A stretch of DNA of 64,000 nt from Paguma larvata. Lineage: Eukaryota; Chordata; Mammalia; Carnivora; Viverridae. The notes below the pieces were generated by a model, which was not told the DNA's origin, did not search any database, and saw only the letters and a program-made list of their open reading frames with translations. Shown piece after piece: positions 11,129-21,655 of the stretch. Made by a program: the position numbers and the translations under genes. How positions within the stretch are numbered: the stretch's first letter is position 1; the number at the start of each line of letters is the position of its first letter. The stretch is from assembly GCA_030068075.1 (NCBI GenBank), contig CM057826.1, forward strand, positions 97,143,804 to 97,207,803. The letters are read 5' to 3'.

Positions 11129-11255
11129 TTTTGGTCTGTTTATGCTTCATTGTATGTAATTTCTTTTTGGTTAATTCTCTCTTCATCTATGTTTAATCTG
11201 CTTTTTAATTCATCCACTAAAGTTTTTTCATGATTTCTCTTTAAAAAAAAATTAG
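10130..11255 (-). mobile_element. Ancient L1 ORF2/3' relic, second part
   Basis: Continues the relic left of the CanSINE: ACTTTTAAAGAACAACTCTA (the 'aaagaaccagctc' site), then from about 10840 TACTATGATGTGTTTAGGTG, ATTTATCCTGTTTGGAATTC and CTCTTCAAATGTTGCC, which is the characteristic order of old antisense L1M/L1ME text. The (GT)n tract at 11080-11127 has grown inside it. Confidence 0.6.
11080..11127. repeat. (GT)n dinucleotide microsatellite
   Basis: About 23 uninterrupted GT units inside old L1 sequence; likely length-polymorphic. Confidence 0.97.
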
Positions 11256-11258
11256 CAG

Positions 11259-11378
11259 GGGGGGTACCTGTGTGCTCAGTTGGTTAAGTGTCTGACTTTG
11301 GCTCAGGTCATGATCTCACAGTTTGTGAGTTCAAATCCCACATCAGGCTCCATGTTGATGGTGCAGAGCCTGCTTGAG

Positions 11379-11414
<36 letters not shown>

Positions 11415-11476
11415 TGCCTCTGCCCCATTCCATGCTCTCTTTCTCTCTCTCAAAAATAAATAAACTTTAAAAAAAA
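11259..11476 (+). mobile_element. CanSINE (felid SINEC type)
   Basis: Head GGGGTACCTGTGTGCTCAGT, AGGTCATGATCTCACAGTTT, a (CT)n block near 11383-11410, tail CAAAAATAAATAAACTTTAA. The first positions of the head are changed. Flanks are A-rich and give only a weak target duplication. Confidence 0.95.
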
Positions 11477-11477
11477 T

Positions 11478-11605
11478 CAGTGGACTTAATTTTTTTAGAG
11501 AAGTTTTAGTTCACAACAAAATTGAGTGGGAAGTATCCTGAGTTTCCATATACCCCTCTTACCACACTCACCCAGAGCCTCCCCCCACCATCAACACCCC
11601 AAAGA
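11478..11605 (-). mobile_element. Ancient L1 (L1ME-like) 3' fragment
   Basis: GTTTTAGTTCACAACAAAAT, TGAGTGGGAAGTATCCTGAG TTTCCATATACCCC and CACCATCAACACCCC match the reversed 'ggttcacagcaaaattgag ... catataccccc ... attatcaacatccc' repeat. Probably the same ancient L1 insertion as 10130-11255, cut by the CanSINE. Confidence 0.7.
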
Positions 11606-12460
11606 CTGCAGACCAGTGGCTTCCAAGCTCACTTGCCTTCCTAGACTCTTGTTTCAGACTTCAGCAGAATATGCTGTCAGCTTCTGGGAGTCTTGGACAT
11701 TCAATTAAAAGTATCTATCTCTTCATCATCTATGATTTATATATATTTTATTGAGCATTAGATGTTATGAAGCAGGGATTTCAGGTCCTTCACTCTGCCA
11801 CATGCCCTTCGGTCAGTTTCTACATTCCATTGTATTTGCTACCTTAGATGTCTAAATCTTCTGTCTCCAATCTTTTCCTTTCTAATCTTTGCCTTTCTCC
11901 CATTCTTTTGAAGAAATCCATCCCAAGGACTTCTTATGGTGAGAAGAACACGGACTAGTTAGAAATCATCGGTTGTCATCCTAGCTGTGCCTGTAGAGAC
12001 TCATCAGCCTCTCTGCACCTCAGTTTTTCTCATCCGTAAGGGACAGAGTTGCTTCAGGAGATCTTGCAGCCACCTTCTAGCCTGGACATTTGATACAGGG
12101 TGCATATTCCTTCATGAGCCTGGCACCTGTGTCTGTCAGCTCTGGATTTATGGCTCAGCACGCTCTTTGTCCTTCTGAGTATTTTTAAACATAGGAATTT
12201 ATTTTAGCTTAAGAAGACAGGACTATTGTGTAGTCACTCTATTCTGGTGCCTTGTCTAGTCTCGGAGATGTCACTGGGCCTGTGACATACTGAAGAAGGA
12301 CTACATGGAGCCCTGGAGTTGAAATTCTCAGAGTGGACAGTGAGGCACACTGGGTGGGTGGCAGGGGTCTCGGTTATGGTGTTTCTATTCTAACACTGTT
12401 CCTTCCACCCATTCTCTTTCCCCACTTTCCCTTCACCTGTGTCTTCCCCTGTTCCCTTCT
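11606..12460. other. Unassigned non-coding sequence
   Basis: No repeat, exon or RNA gene recognised. Confidence 0.4.
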
Positions 12461-12590
12461 TTCCACAAACATTTGAGAGTATATAATGTGGTGTGGAATA
12501 CAGTGGTGAACAAGACAGATTTGGTCCTAGCATTTAAGAAGTTTACAAACTAGTGAGGGAGACAGATATTAAACCAATGTAATAGATTCA
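12460..12590 (-). mobile_element. L2 LINE 3' fragment
   Basis: CAGTGGTGAACAAGACAGAT, TTTACAAACTAGTGAGGGAG and ACAGATATTAAACCAATGTA follow the antisense L2 3' consensus ('cagtggtgaacaagacaga ... gtctagtgggggagacagacaatt'). Confidence 0.8.
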
Positions 12591-15500
12591 AATTTGGGTC
12601 CTAACATGCATTAGAAATGTCACACCGTTTTTTTTTTAAATCAATTTAATTTTAGCTTGGACACATAATCATTTGGGTCAAGGAATATAAATGTAATTTC
12701 TAAGGACTCTGTCCCCCTTCCCTGGGGCTTGCAAAATCCAGAGGATAATGAAATCTGGGGGTTTAACAAATCAAGGAAACTTGGGGAAAGGCCTCTTGTC
12801 CTCAGTCCATTGATAATCCCTGTCTAAACCTGCGGTTTCAACTTGAAGGCAGGAGATGCTGCTGCTCTTGGCACCGACTCTCTTGAAGCCACAATGTTAT
12901 GTTGGATTTGTGCTACTTAACTCAGAAGTTGTTAAGTTTGAGAAGTGTGGTGTAGGTGTGAGTAAATTAATCTGAATCAACATCTTGAAACTGGTATGGT
13001 ATCCAAAGAGGTATTAGAACAATTTTTAAAGAGCAATATTAGTTGTAGTTAAGGTATCTTATCGGTTAGGAATGATATGACAAGAGCTATAGCAATGGTA
13101 TAAGTAAGGCATAAGAACTCAAGCTTGATATTCCAAGCCAAGGGACCTACCTTTCCCACTTTGCAGAGTATCCTGTTGAAAGGCTTTCACACTGAAAGTC
13201 TCCTCATAGTCACTAAAACTTCCCTCTGACAGCCATGGTCCAGCCAAGCTGACTCAAACTTGGCCTGTGGTGTCTTGATTGAGGAAGACCAGGATGTATG
13301 GTGTTCAGTATGTGGCTCCACATGGGCTCTTCATTGGAGGTCTTGCCATCTTGCAAATGCTATATGGAAGAGGCATCCATTCCTAACCCTCTCAGACTGA
13401 CTACCGCTCTGCCCTTCCTCACCTGCTCCTTTCATCCCTCCTCTTTCTTAGGTGATTGAGTTCTACCTCTTTTGAGATGTAGAATTTAATACATGGTACA
13501 CTAAATCCAAAGGCTCTGTACTTTGCCCTGGAAAGAAGGAAGTCCTTATTATCTTTAGAAGGGGAGGGCCTAATACCACTCACTTTCTTCTCAAGCCTGT
13601 TGCTAAGCAATGACAGCCCAGTATAATTTCTCAGTCAAGTTATTCCACTGCATAAGTAAATATACAAATAAGGATCTTACTTTCGATTCTGGTTCTTCTG
13701 AACTGTCCATTCAAGTTGAGTTAGCTATTTTTTAGGATCTGATGAAATCTTTATACTAGTTAGGACTTTTCCTGAAAGATATGAGAGAAATGACAAACAA
13801 AGCCCTAGACTCGAACATTTTGTTTGGGTGCACATGTCCTGAAGTATCCAGGGTAAGCATATTTTAAAGAAATCACCAATGTCTTTGGGATAGTAATACT
13901 TGTTCCACCAAGAAAAGTATAGAAAGTTGAATCTTATATGTATTTGTATTATTCTCTAAGCAACTGGTCTCATTTGGTCCTGATGGGGCATTTCGCTTTT
14001 TGAAACCATGCTCATCACACACATATATATATTGCAAAACATAATGAAATCCTTTAAAAGAAAAGAAAGCAAACTCTTCTGGGTTTTACACCCCAGTGTG
14101 TTTTTAGTATACAGAGATACTTTTTCTTCTTTTGGCTTGCAAACAAAAGGGGTCTAGCACTTTGATAAAAATACAAGATTCCTGCTCTGCCTAAAGCATA
14201 TGCGTCTTTGCTGCAGATGTTTACTCAATTGGCACTGTGAAAACGTTAAGCCAGGAAAAGAAACATCAATGTACGCTTCCATTTTAAGTTCCGAAAAATG
14301 GTAATTGGCATGAATACAGCACTCATGCAAGAAACATAACCAAATGTGTAATAAACGGGACTGAACTTATCCTATTAGTATGTAAAACATTATTATATCC
14401 TTCCCGATTTGCAACATTTACATATCTCATTATGAGTAGGATGCTCAAAATGCTATAGAAGATTTCATTTCACCCCTTTTGTGTAATACCTGCTACCAAG
14501 AAATATAATGAGACAATCTCGTAAATCTCTATTTACTGCATCTAGTGTCTCCCCTAAATTTGCATTTGCAAACTATGATTGCATTATGTTCCTGGAAGAC
14601 CAGGATATGAATTTACTATTGCATATGCAGGCAGCCTCCTTAAAACCTCCTTTATTAAGGAATGTTGGAGGAGGAGACACAGCTATTGATAAAGACATAT
14701 TTGAAATTCATCTGAACACATTCCTTTGTATGTGTTTAACAGAACTCAAACCTGCAAAAAACTTACATTTGCACTTTTTTCTCATTTCAAGAAAACTAAG
14801 TATTTTGAATTTATACAGTTGGGAATATTACATATACTTTGTTAACTCTAAAGCCCTTCCTAAAAGGTTGAACTTTTAAAGTAAAGAAATAAAGAGTAGA
14901 GCACTGATAGTAATTCTGATACCTTCTGGAGAGCTAGCATTAGCTTTTACTTTGCAGTGTATTTGCATTTTACAGTGACAATCATATATGTACGTGATAT
15001 GGAGAATCGAATTGTTCAGGAGCCTCACCTTCCAAAGAACTATGCCGTGTTTAGAAGGCGGACAAGAGGTTAATCTTGACTCTGGAAAACAGGTTTTGTT
15101 AAAAACTCTCTTTGCCCTAGAGGAAGAATGGGCATCACAAGGAACTGCGAAGGGAATGAACATGATCTCTTGCCCTCTAGAAGCTCACAGAGTAAAAGGC
15201 TGTTTTCCTAAGGATGGTGCTGTGGTTGCTGGTAGTTCCATAAAGACTTTAAGAGCACACAGATAATTTTAAAAATATCAACGATTAAATATTTTTTGTA
15301 ATGTGTATTTGCAAAAAATTACCTAACCTGGATACTATTTCTCAGAACAAGTCTAAACGAGGGTGCAATATTACATGCATTGATAAAAGAAAAATACTAG
15401 ATAAATAATAATAATATAGGTGATATTTAGATGTAGCAAGTTTTCTCTACCTTCTGTCCTATCTGAGCATCTTCAAAAGGCTTCCAGATGTTCTCTTCTG

Positions 15501-15660
15501 AACTCTTTTTTTCCCATTTCACTTGTACTGATACTCTACTCTTCTCTTTCCCAGCCCCTAGAACCCTCACCCCCCTTCCACAGACTTGGGTGACACTTGG
15601 GCCACAAGAAAGCCACACTAAGGTGTCGAGTTAAATATAATTCAGAGTCTTTAGGTAATC
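12591..15660. other. Long interval without recognised repeats
   Basis: About 3 kb with no CanSINE, L1, L2 or MIR that I can support. The largest open frame (123 codons, 14508-14879, plus) has no recognised domain, signal peptide or splice context. 13990-15290 is AT-rich unique sequence with several TTAA/ATTA motifs. Absence of repeats in a repeat-dense window is compatible with a constrained non-coding element, but that is inference only. Confidence 0.45.
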
Positions 15661-15664
15661 TTCA

Positions 15665-15773
15665 GGACAGGGGTTGCCAAAGTGGGTCTAGGAATGGCCC
15701 ATGTTAGAGTCACCTGGGCTACTCGTTAGACAAACAGTTTCCATTCTGGGGTGGGACCAAGGAAGATCTATTT
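15665..15773 (+). mobile_element. MER5A DNA transposon, left part (split)
   Basis: GGGGTTGCCAAAGTGGGTCT, AGTCACCTGGGCTACTCGTT and CATTCTGGGGTGGGACCAAG are the left half of MER5A (hAT-Charlie non-autonomous). The right part resumes at 16135-16185 (TTTTTAATAAGCACCTCAGG), so the copy was cut by the two CanSINEs between. Confidence 0.8.
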
Positions 15774-15967
15774 TTTTAAATGCTTGTTTATTTTTGAGAG
15801 AGAGACTGCAAGCAGGGGAGGGGCAGAGAGAGATGGAGACAAAGAATCTGAAGCAGGTTCCAGGCTCTGAGCTCTCAGCACAGAGCCCGATGCCGGGCTC
15901 AAACTCATCAACCATGAGATCATGACCTAAGTCGTGCTTGAACTAACTGAGCCATCCTAGAACCCCA
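15774..15967 (-). mobile_element. CanSINE inserted in MER5A (outer copy)
   Basis: Antisense SINE from TTTATTTTTGAGAGAGAGAC to AACTAACTGAGCCATCCTAG AACCCC. Target copies GAAGATCTATTT (15762-15773) and GAAGATAGATTT (15968-15979) flank it. See the second CanSINE directly to its right. Confidence 0.95.
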
Positions 15968-15979
15968 GAAGATAGATTT

Positions 15980-16134
15980 AAAAAAATATTTTTTTATGTT
16001 TACTTATTTTTGAGAGAAAGAGAGAGATTGAAATAGAGTGTGAGCAGGAAAGGGGCAGAGAGAGAGAGACAAAGAATCTGAAGCAGGCTCCAGGCCTGCT
16101 GGATGCTTAACTGACTAAGCCACCCAGGCACCCC
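15980..16134 (-). mobile_element. CanSINE with internal deletion, same target site
   Basis: Antisense SINE of about 155 bp. The centre is missing: GCAGGCTCCAGGCCTGC is joined directly to GATGCTTAACTGACTAAG, removing the 'tgagctgtcagcacagagcccg ... atcatgacctgag' part. Flanked by GAAGATAGATTT (15968-15979) and AAAGATAGATTT (16135-16146). Confidence 0.93.
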
Positions 16135-16185
16135 AAAGATAGATTTTTAATAAGCACCTCAGGTGAGTAAAGATCCTGAGTGAAG
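16135..16185 (+). mobile_element. MER5A, right part
   Basis: AGATTTTTAATAAGCACCTC AGGTGAG matches the MER5A right half ('tttaacaagccctccaggtgatt'), completing the element that begins at 15665. The terminal few bases are not clear. Confidence 0.7.
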
Positions 16186-16655
16186 TTGAAAAGTAAGGCA
16201 TTAGTGACAGAGATAACCGAAGACGTTTCCAAATGCTTACCCAGGGTAAGCAAAGGGCCCCAGATGACGTGTCCCGGTAACAACTTCTTATCCAATGGAA
16301 TATTCTCATCACCCTAACTTGAAAACAATACATGGAAGAGTAGATCTTTCTGTATTTTTGAGATCAAAAGCGCTAATTTCAGCGTGTTGTACTGCTGTTT
16401 CCTATGGCTTGACTCTACCTTCTTGAATGCTAACTTTGCATGGAGGCCGCTGATGGCCAAGCCAGAGCTCAGAAGGAAAATAGTTGTTGCTGGAGTTGGC
16501 CCACTGACATTGTGTGTAATCTTTTTTAAGAGACAGTGCTACAGTAACAGGGTTCTTATATTCCACCTTATAACTTCTCCCCCCAAAATAAAAAGGTTTT
16601 AGTTTCATAAGGTAATTTTGGTTACCTAAAAATCCAGGTAAAACATCTACTTCCA
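16186..16655. other. Unassigned non-coding sequence
   Basis: No repeat or gene recognised. Open frames of 62-84 codons overlap each other on both strands and resemble nothing I know. Confidence 0.4.
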
Positions 16656-16865
16656 TACAAAATTTATAAAATATAAAAAAATTAACTCAAAATAAATCAA
16701 AGACCTAAAAGTATGAGCTAAAACTATAAAACAAGTTAGAAAACTTGTAAATCTTCATAGTCTTGGATTACACACACTGTTTTTTTTTAAGACATGATAC
16801 TACAAGTTCAAGTAATAACAAGGAAAATAGATAGTTTGGGCTTCATAAAAATTAAAAAGGTCTTT

Positions 16866-17078
16866 GGGGGGCAGTGCCTGGGTGGCTCAGTGGGTTAAGC
16901 ATCTGACTCTTTGTTTCGGCTCCGATCATAATCTCATGGTTTGTGAGTTTGAGTCCCATGTTGGGCTCTGCAGAGACAGTGCAGAGCCTGCTTGGGATTA
17001 TCTCTCTCCTCTCTCTCTGCTTCTCCCCTATTTGTGCTCGTTCTCTCTCTCTATCAAAATAAATAAACTCAAAAAAAA
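16866..17078 (+). mobile_element. CanSINE inside L1
   Basis: Head GTGCCTGGGTGGCTCAGTGG, ATCTCATGGTTTGTGAGTTT, tail ATCAAAATAAATAAACTCAA plus A-rich and T-rich end. Lies within the L1 at 16660-18307. Confidence 0.95.
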
Positions 17079-17260
17079 TTTTAAGTTTTTTTTTTTTTGC
17101 TTCAAATGACATATCCTCAAGAAAGTGAAAAGACAACCCATAGAAAGGGAGAAATATTTGCAAATCCTATATCTTATAAGGGATATATTTCTAGAACATA
17201 AAAAGAACTTCTGTGACTCAATAATAAAAGATAAATAACCTGATTAAAAATGGGCAAAAT

Positions 17261-17468
17261 AGGGGCATCTGGGTAGTTCAGTTGGTTAAGTGTCTGACTC
17301 GTGATTTTAGCATACGTCATGATCTCAAGGTTGTGAGATGGAGCCCCACATGGGGCTCTGCACTGAGTGTACAGCCTGCTGGGGATTCTGTCTCTCTCTC
17401 CTTCTCCCTCTACCCCTCTCCTACTCACATACATGTGTGTTCTCTCTCTCTCTCTCTCTCTCTCAAAG
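17261..17468 (+). mobile_element. CanSINE inside L1
   Basis: Head AGGGGCATCTGGGTAGTTCA, a (CT)n run near 17440-17464, tail CTCAAAG. Perfect 13-bp target duplication AAATGGGCAAAAT (17248-17260 and 17469-17481) made from the L1 ORF2 sequence itself, so the insertion point is exact. Confidence 0.96.
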
Positions 17469-18307
17469 AAATGGGCAAAATATCTTAATAGATGTCTACA
17501 AAGAAGACATAAAAAAGATGGATGAGTACATGCACAGAGGTTCAACATTATTAGCCAGGGAGATGCAGATCAAAATCACACTGCTTCAAATCCATTAAGA
17601 TAGCTACAATCAAAACCAAATATTAACAAGTGCTGGTGAGAATGTGGAGAAATGAGAAACCTCAGACACTGCTAGTGGGACTATAGAATGATACACCTGC
17701 TTGGAAGAACACTCTCACAGTTCCTCAGAAGGTTAAACACAATCTTACCATATGACACAGCAATTCCACTCCTACACATTCCCAAGAGAAATAAAAATGT
17801 ATACTCCCCACAAAAACTCATTACAAGACTACTCATAGCAGCATTGTTTATAAGAGGCCAAAGGTGGAAACAAACCAAGTGCCCATCAACTGATGAGGAA
17901 GTAAATAAAATGTGATATATCCATATAATGGAATAATATTCCTCAATAAAAAGGAATGAAGTACTGATGTATGCAACAACACAGCACAGCTGGACTCTGA
18001 AAACACTATGCTGAGTGAAAGGAGCCAGTCACAGAACATCACATATTGTATGATCCGTTCATGCAAATGTCCAGAATAGGCAAATCCTTAAAAAACCAAA
18101 AGTAGATGAGTGACTGCCAAGGGCTGGGGTGGGAGGAGAAGGGGGGAAGGTTGGGGGAGAATTGGGAGTGGCATCATTTTTCTGAGGTGATGAAAATTTT
18201 CTAAAATCGGAGCAACGGTTGCATAACTCTTTGAATATACTAAAACCGACTCAATTGTACTTTTAATGGGCATGTAAATTATATTTCAATAAAACTGTTA
18301 TTAAAAA

Positions 18308-20445
18308 AATGAGAAGGCCAAGAGGAAACTCCTTAAATGGGAGGAATAGGGATTTGACAGTAAGTCCTCAGAAAGTCATAGTTTGAATACATTTATATTT
18401 CAGTCTAGTGAAGCAGGGCTTCTGAGTTCTCAGGGAACTGAGAGCTCACTTCTCTTGAGAAGTGTTTACCAACCTGATGTGGGTATGGACAGTCACAAAG
18501 ATATGTGTGTCTGGGACCAGGGCCAAGGAGACTGTGTTTCAATAAGGATGAAAGTATAAGTATGTAATAGGGAGGAGAGGAGAAGAGAAAGAGAGAGAAA
18601 AAAAGAGAGAGGGAGAGAGATTGGTGGGTAGGTAATAATAAATTGCATTATAAATGGTAAATGGGAAACCAATGAGGTTGATCGAGCTGTAGACTAAGAT
18701 TATCCTGCCCCTTCTACCCTTAACTTCTATCTTTCGAAGACCTGCCTTTGCAGAGAATTCATCTAAGAACATCAAGGTCAACTGTCATGCACATTCTTCA
18801 TTCCCAGTTTTGGTTTCTGCTCTTCAGTTTTGCAAAATTGGGCTGAATATGTGTGAGTCTCATGGCCACTCAGTCCCAGGACTGAGTTCCTTCTCACTCT
18901 GACTACTTGAGGGCATCTGGGTTGCTAAAGAAGCTCATTACTAGTTCTCCATTCCAAAGTGAAGCAACTAAGAGAAGGAACTTAATTTGGGCCCCCTTTT
19001 CACAGCCAGTAAATCTTGATACTGAAATATAGAAGCCCTTCAGTGTTCTTCAGTGCCCATGTATGAGGTTAAAGGGTCCTAAAAATGAGAGAAAAGAAAA
19101 GAATTACAAACTCTTGGCTTTTGTATCAAAGTAATACTAATTACATTCATTTACATGATTTGCTTATGCCTGGTTACCAGGTGGCACAATGATTGCTTGT
19201 ACTGGAAAATCTGAGTCAGATTAATTTTATCGTGCATTTTGATTACTAAATTCTTTCCTTGAATGGTCTATTTTCAGAGCTCATTATTATTGGTAACATG
19301 GTCATGACTTCCCATAGCTGGAAAAAATTAAAGGGAATAACTGTGAAATGTTTTTGAGTAAACCTTATAATTACTTTTTTTCCTCAGCCATATTTTAGGA
19401 CAAAAACCTCAATATGGCCACATTTATATATGCTCTTTTGTCCTACTGCAGGGCTGGAATCAAAAAGAGACGCCAGTCTACACATTCTACGGTACCTATC
19501 TATGCCATAGGCTGGAACAAAGGCACATCCTATTTAGAAAATGCACTCCTGAGGACAGAATCTCTATGTGAAATCAGTGAGAGTTGGTCTTCCTGGAGTA
19601 TCTGCAGGATGCATTCTCGGTGGTGTACGTAGGCTATTGTTTATTTTCTTCAAATCTTTTTGCAACTTTTGGCCAATCCTCCATAAGCACAGTGGTGTTT
19701 TAATGCTCTTTTTACATCAGAGAATTTTAACCAATCCCTTATTTCCTATGATCTGTACCTTTGATTTCCTAACCACTGTCATGAAAGAGCCTTGAGTTGC
19801 CATGATTCTTACCTTTTAATGGCCAGTGGGATTATCTCTTAATTTACTTTCAGCACCTGGAGCATGGTCACTTATCTACTCTTTTTTTCCCACTCATTAT
19901 TAATCAAAACTATCTACAAAAAAGAAAATAATGACAGGATAAGAGATCTCAGCTGAATGAATAAAATGGACAGTGCCCCCTCAGATGGAGAAAAGTAGAC
20001 TACATCATGGTAGAACCACTGGCTAAGCATCACAAACTATGAAGTGTCTAAAAAGTTACTTTCCTTAAAAGGTAATGAGTTAGGCTGCCAGTTTCATGGG
20101 TGCTGGTTGAAGATATGAGACTCCTGAGTTAGAGACAAAGAATAGCTTATTACGCACAGCAATACCAACAGCTAAAGTACCAGCAATAATAAGGATGTTC
20201 CCTGAACCCTACTTCTCATAGCATAAAACCACTAGGACCAGGTGACACCTGCACAGAGATTGAATTGCATTACACAGAAGAATCCTGAGCTTAAGGGATG
20301 AAGGTATTTTACAATGGCCAGTAAGCAAGCCTGCCTGTGCTCTGGAGGGGGAAAGTTCTATAATCGAAGGCTTTTTATTGTATAAACAATCTTGGAAAGA
20401 TGACAACTATGGAGGCTGAAAGGTGAAACGGTGATGTGAATAGGG
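18308..20445. other. Unassigned non-coding sequence
   Basis: No repeat family or exon recognised apart from the purine-rich tract at 18560-18625. Open frames of 60-80 codons have no family resemblance. Confidence 0.4.
18560..18625. repeat. Purine-rich (GA)n-like tract
   Basis: Almost all A and G (GAGGAGAGGAGAAGAGAAAG, then GAGAGAAAAAAAGAGAGAGG). Low-complexity polypurine. Confidence 0.9.
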
Positions 20446-20449
20446 CATG

Positions 20450-20715
20450 TGGTCAGTCAGTGGGGGTTAATTCCTGACACTATCTCTTACACCTTGAGTG
20501 ATTTATTTAATCTTTTCAGTCTCAAGAGTTTTCATACCCAGCTCATACCACATCTACCTCATGCCATACTCACCTCATGCCATATCTACCTCATGCTATA
20601 CCTAACTCACACCATAGCTGCTTCATTGTGTCTCTCTGAAGAATAATGGAAGAGATAGCACCATCTCTGGTGCCCAGTAAGCACTCAACAAACATTAACT
20701 GTTATTGTTATTTTT
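20450..20715 (+). mobile_element. MIR SINE containing an internal 16-bp tandem repeat
   Basis: TGAGTGATTTATTTAATCTT TTCAGTCTCA is the MIR 'tgtgaccttgggcaagt ... ctcagttt' region. The tail TGGTGCCCAGTAAGCACTCA ACAAACATTAACTGTTATTG is the MIR 3' end. Between them the 'cctacctcat' segment has been multiplied (20541-20615). Confidence 0.8.
20541..20615 (+). repeat. 16-bp tandem repeat, about five units
   Basis: Units CTCATACCACATCTAC, CTCATGCCATACTCAC, CTCATGCCATATCTAC, CTCATGCTATACCTAA and CTCACACCATAGCTG lie head to tail. The units differ from each other at several positions, so the expansion is not recent. Confidence 0.9.
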
Positions 20716-21465
20716 TCTCCCAAAATACTATAACAACTTACAAATTATTTCGTAACCTGGTTTTTAAATTTAGAAGTATATCATGAACACTGCTTCTGAT
20801 CCTGGGTTTCCTTCTTTAGATGAATGGAGTCTTGCTCAGTAGTGGATGTAAATCAGGCTGGTCCGCCCTGCACCCCCATTCCCCGTGAGCCAGGAAACAA
20901 CTAGCTGGTCTCTGAAGAAGTGCCCAGGCAATTCTGGGGTTGCATTGTTCTTTGAACTGATTCGGGCAGTGGCCAGTAAGGAGAAGGCACAAGGTCCCAG
21001 AAGAAATAGACAGAAGTGTGATACTTTTGAGGCCTGTGGTTAGAACTCTTCAAATTCAGCCTGGGCAGGTGACTCTTGCTCTTTCATCTCCTTTGCACAG
21101 ATACAGAAAATCTTTGGTTTGAGGAGATAAAAGAGAGTTATTTCATTCAGGTCATGAAGGAGGGCAACACAGTGTATTTACAGGTATCCTGGTGTCAGAC
21201 ACTTTTACGTCAGAGATGACACACTTTTCTTGCTCCAGCTCCCAGTTAGAATCTGGGGAATTCTCTACATTGAGCAGTGTTTTGGGCCTCTTGCCACCTG
21301 CGTACAGGGCCCAAGAAGGCAGCTTTGTTGCAAGAAAGGAAAACCAATACTCACATTCTGCAATAGGCCAGTAGTCACCCAGAACTCCACAACACATCAT
21401 GGCTTTATAATACCCTTAAAGATACTCCTTAGGTATGCTCCCAGAGTTTTCTCTGGACCTCCCAA
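20716..21465. other. Unassigned non-coding sequence
   Basis: No repeat or gene recognised; overlapping antiparallel open frames at 21152-21517 (60-95 codons) have no nameable similarity. Confidence 0.4.
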
Positions 21466-21469
21466 GTTC

Positions 21470-21655
21470 AAATTCCAGTTCTTCCATTTTTCCAGCTGTG
21501 TTACCTGGAATAAGTAAGTTAACTTCTCTGTGCCTTATCTTCCACATCCGTAAAAGAGAGATGATAATAAAACTTACCAAATAGGGTTATCACAAATATT
21601 AAATCCATATGTTGAGCAATTAGATTAGTGCCTGGCATGTGGCAAAAAAAATGAT
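21470..21655 (+). mobile_element. MIR SINE
   Basis: AGCTGTGTTACCTGGAATAA, TTAACTTCTCTGTGCCTTAT, CACATCCGTAAAAGAGAGAT GATAATAAAACTTACC and TTAGTGCCTGGCATGTGGC follow the MIR core and 3' consensus closely. Confidence 0.93.

Larger units (their letters stand above)
16660..18307 (+). mobile_element. Old L1, 5'-truncated 3' end (ORF2 C-terminus and 3'UTR)
   Basis: Sense L1: TTAACTCAAAATAAATCAAA GACCTAAAAGT at the left, ATGGGCAAAATA near 17250, CAAAGAAGACATAAAAAAGA, AACATTATTAGCCAGGGAGA TGCAGATCAAAA, TAGCAGCATTGTTTATAA, CAAGTGCCCATCAACTGATG, and the 3' end TATTTCAATAAAACTGTTAT followed by a short poly-A. It carries many frameshifts and stops. Two CanSINEs (16866-17078 and 17261-17468) interrupt it, so it is older than they are. 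Subfamily is probably L1MA/L1MB-grade. Confidence 0.9.

Noticed and set aside
14508..14879. 123-codon open frame in repeat-free sequence
   Set aside because: Composition is that of translated AT-rich non-coding DNA, with no domain, no Kozak-like start and no splice signals that I can support. Kept only as a test case in the findings.
20541..20615. Possible CRISPR-like array of regular repeats
   Set aside because: Units are contiguous with no spacers and lie inside a mammalian MIR; a vertebrate genome has no CRISPR arrays.
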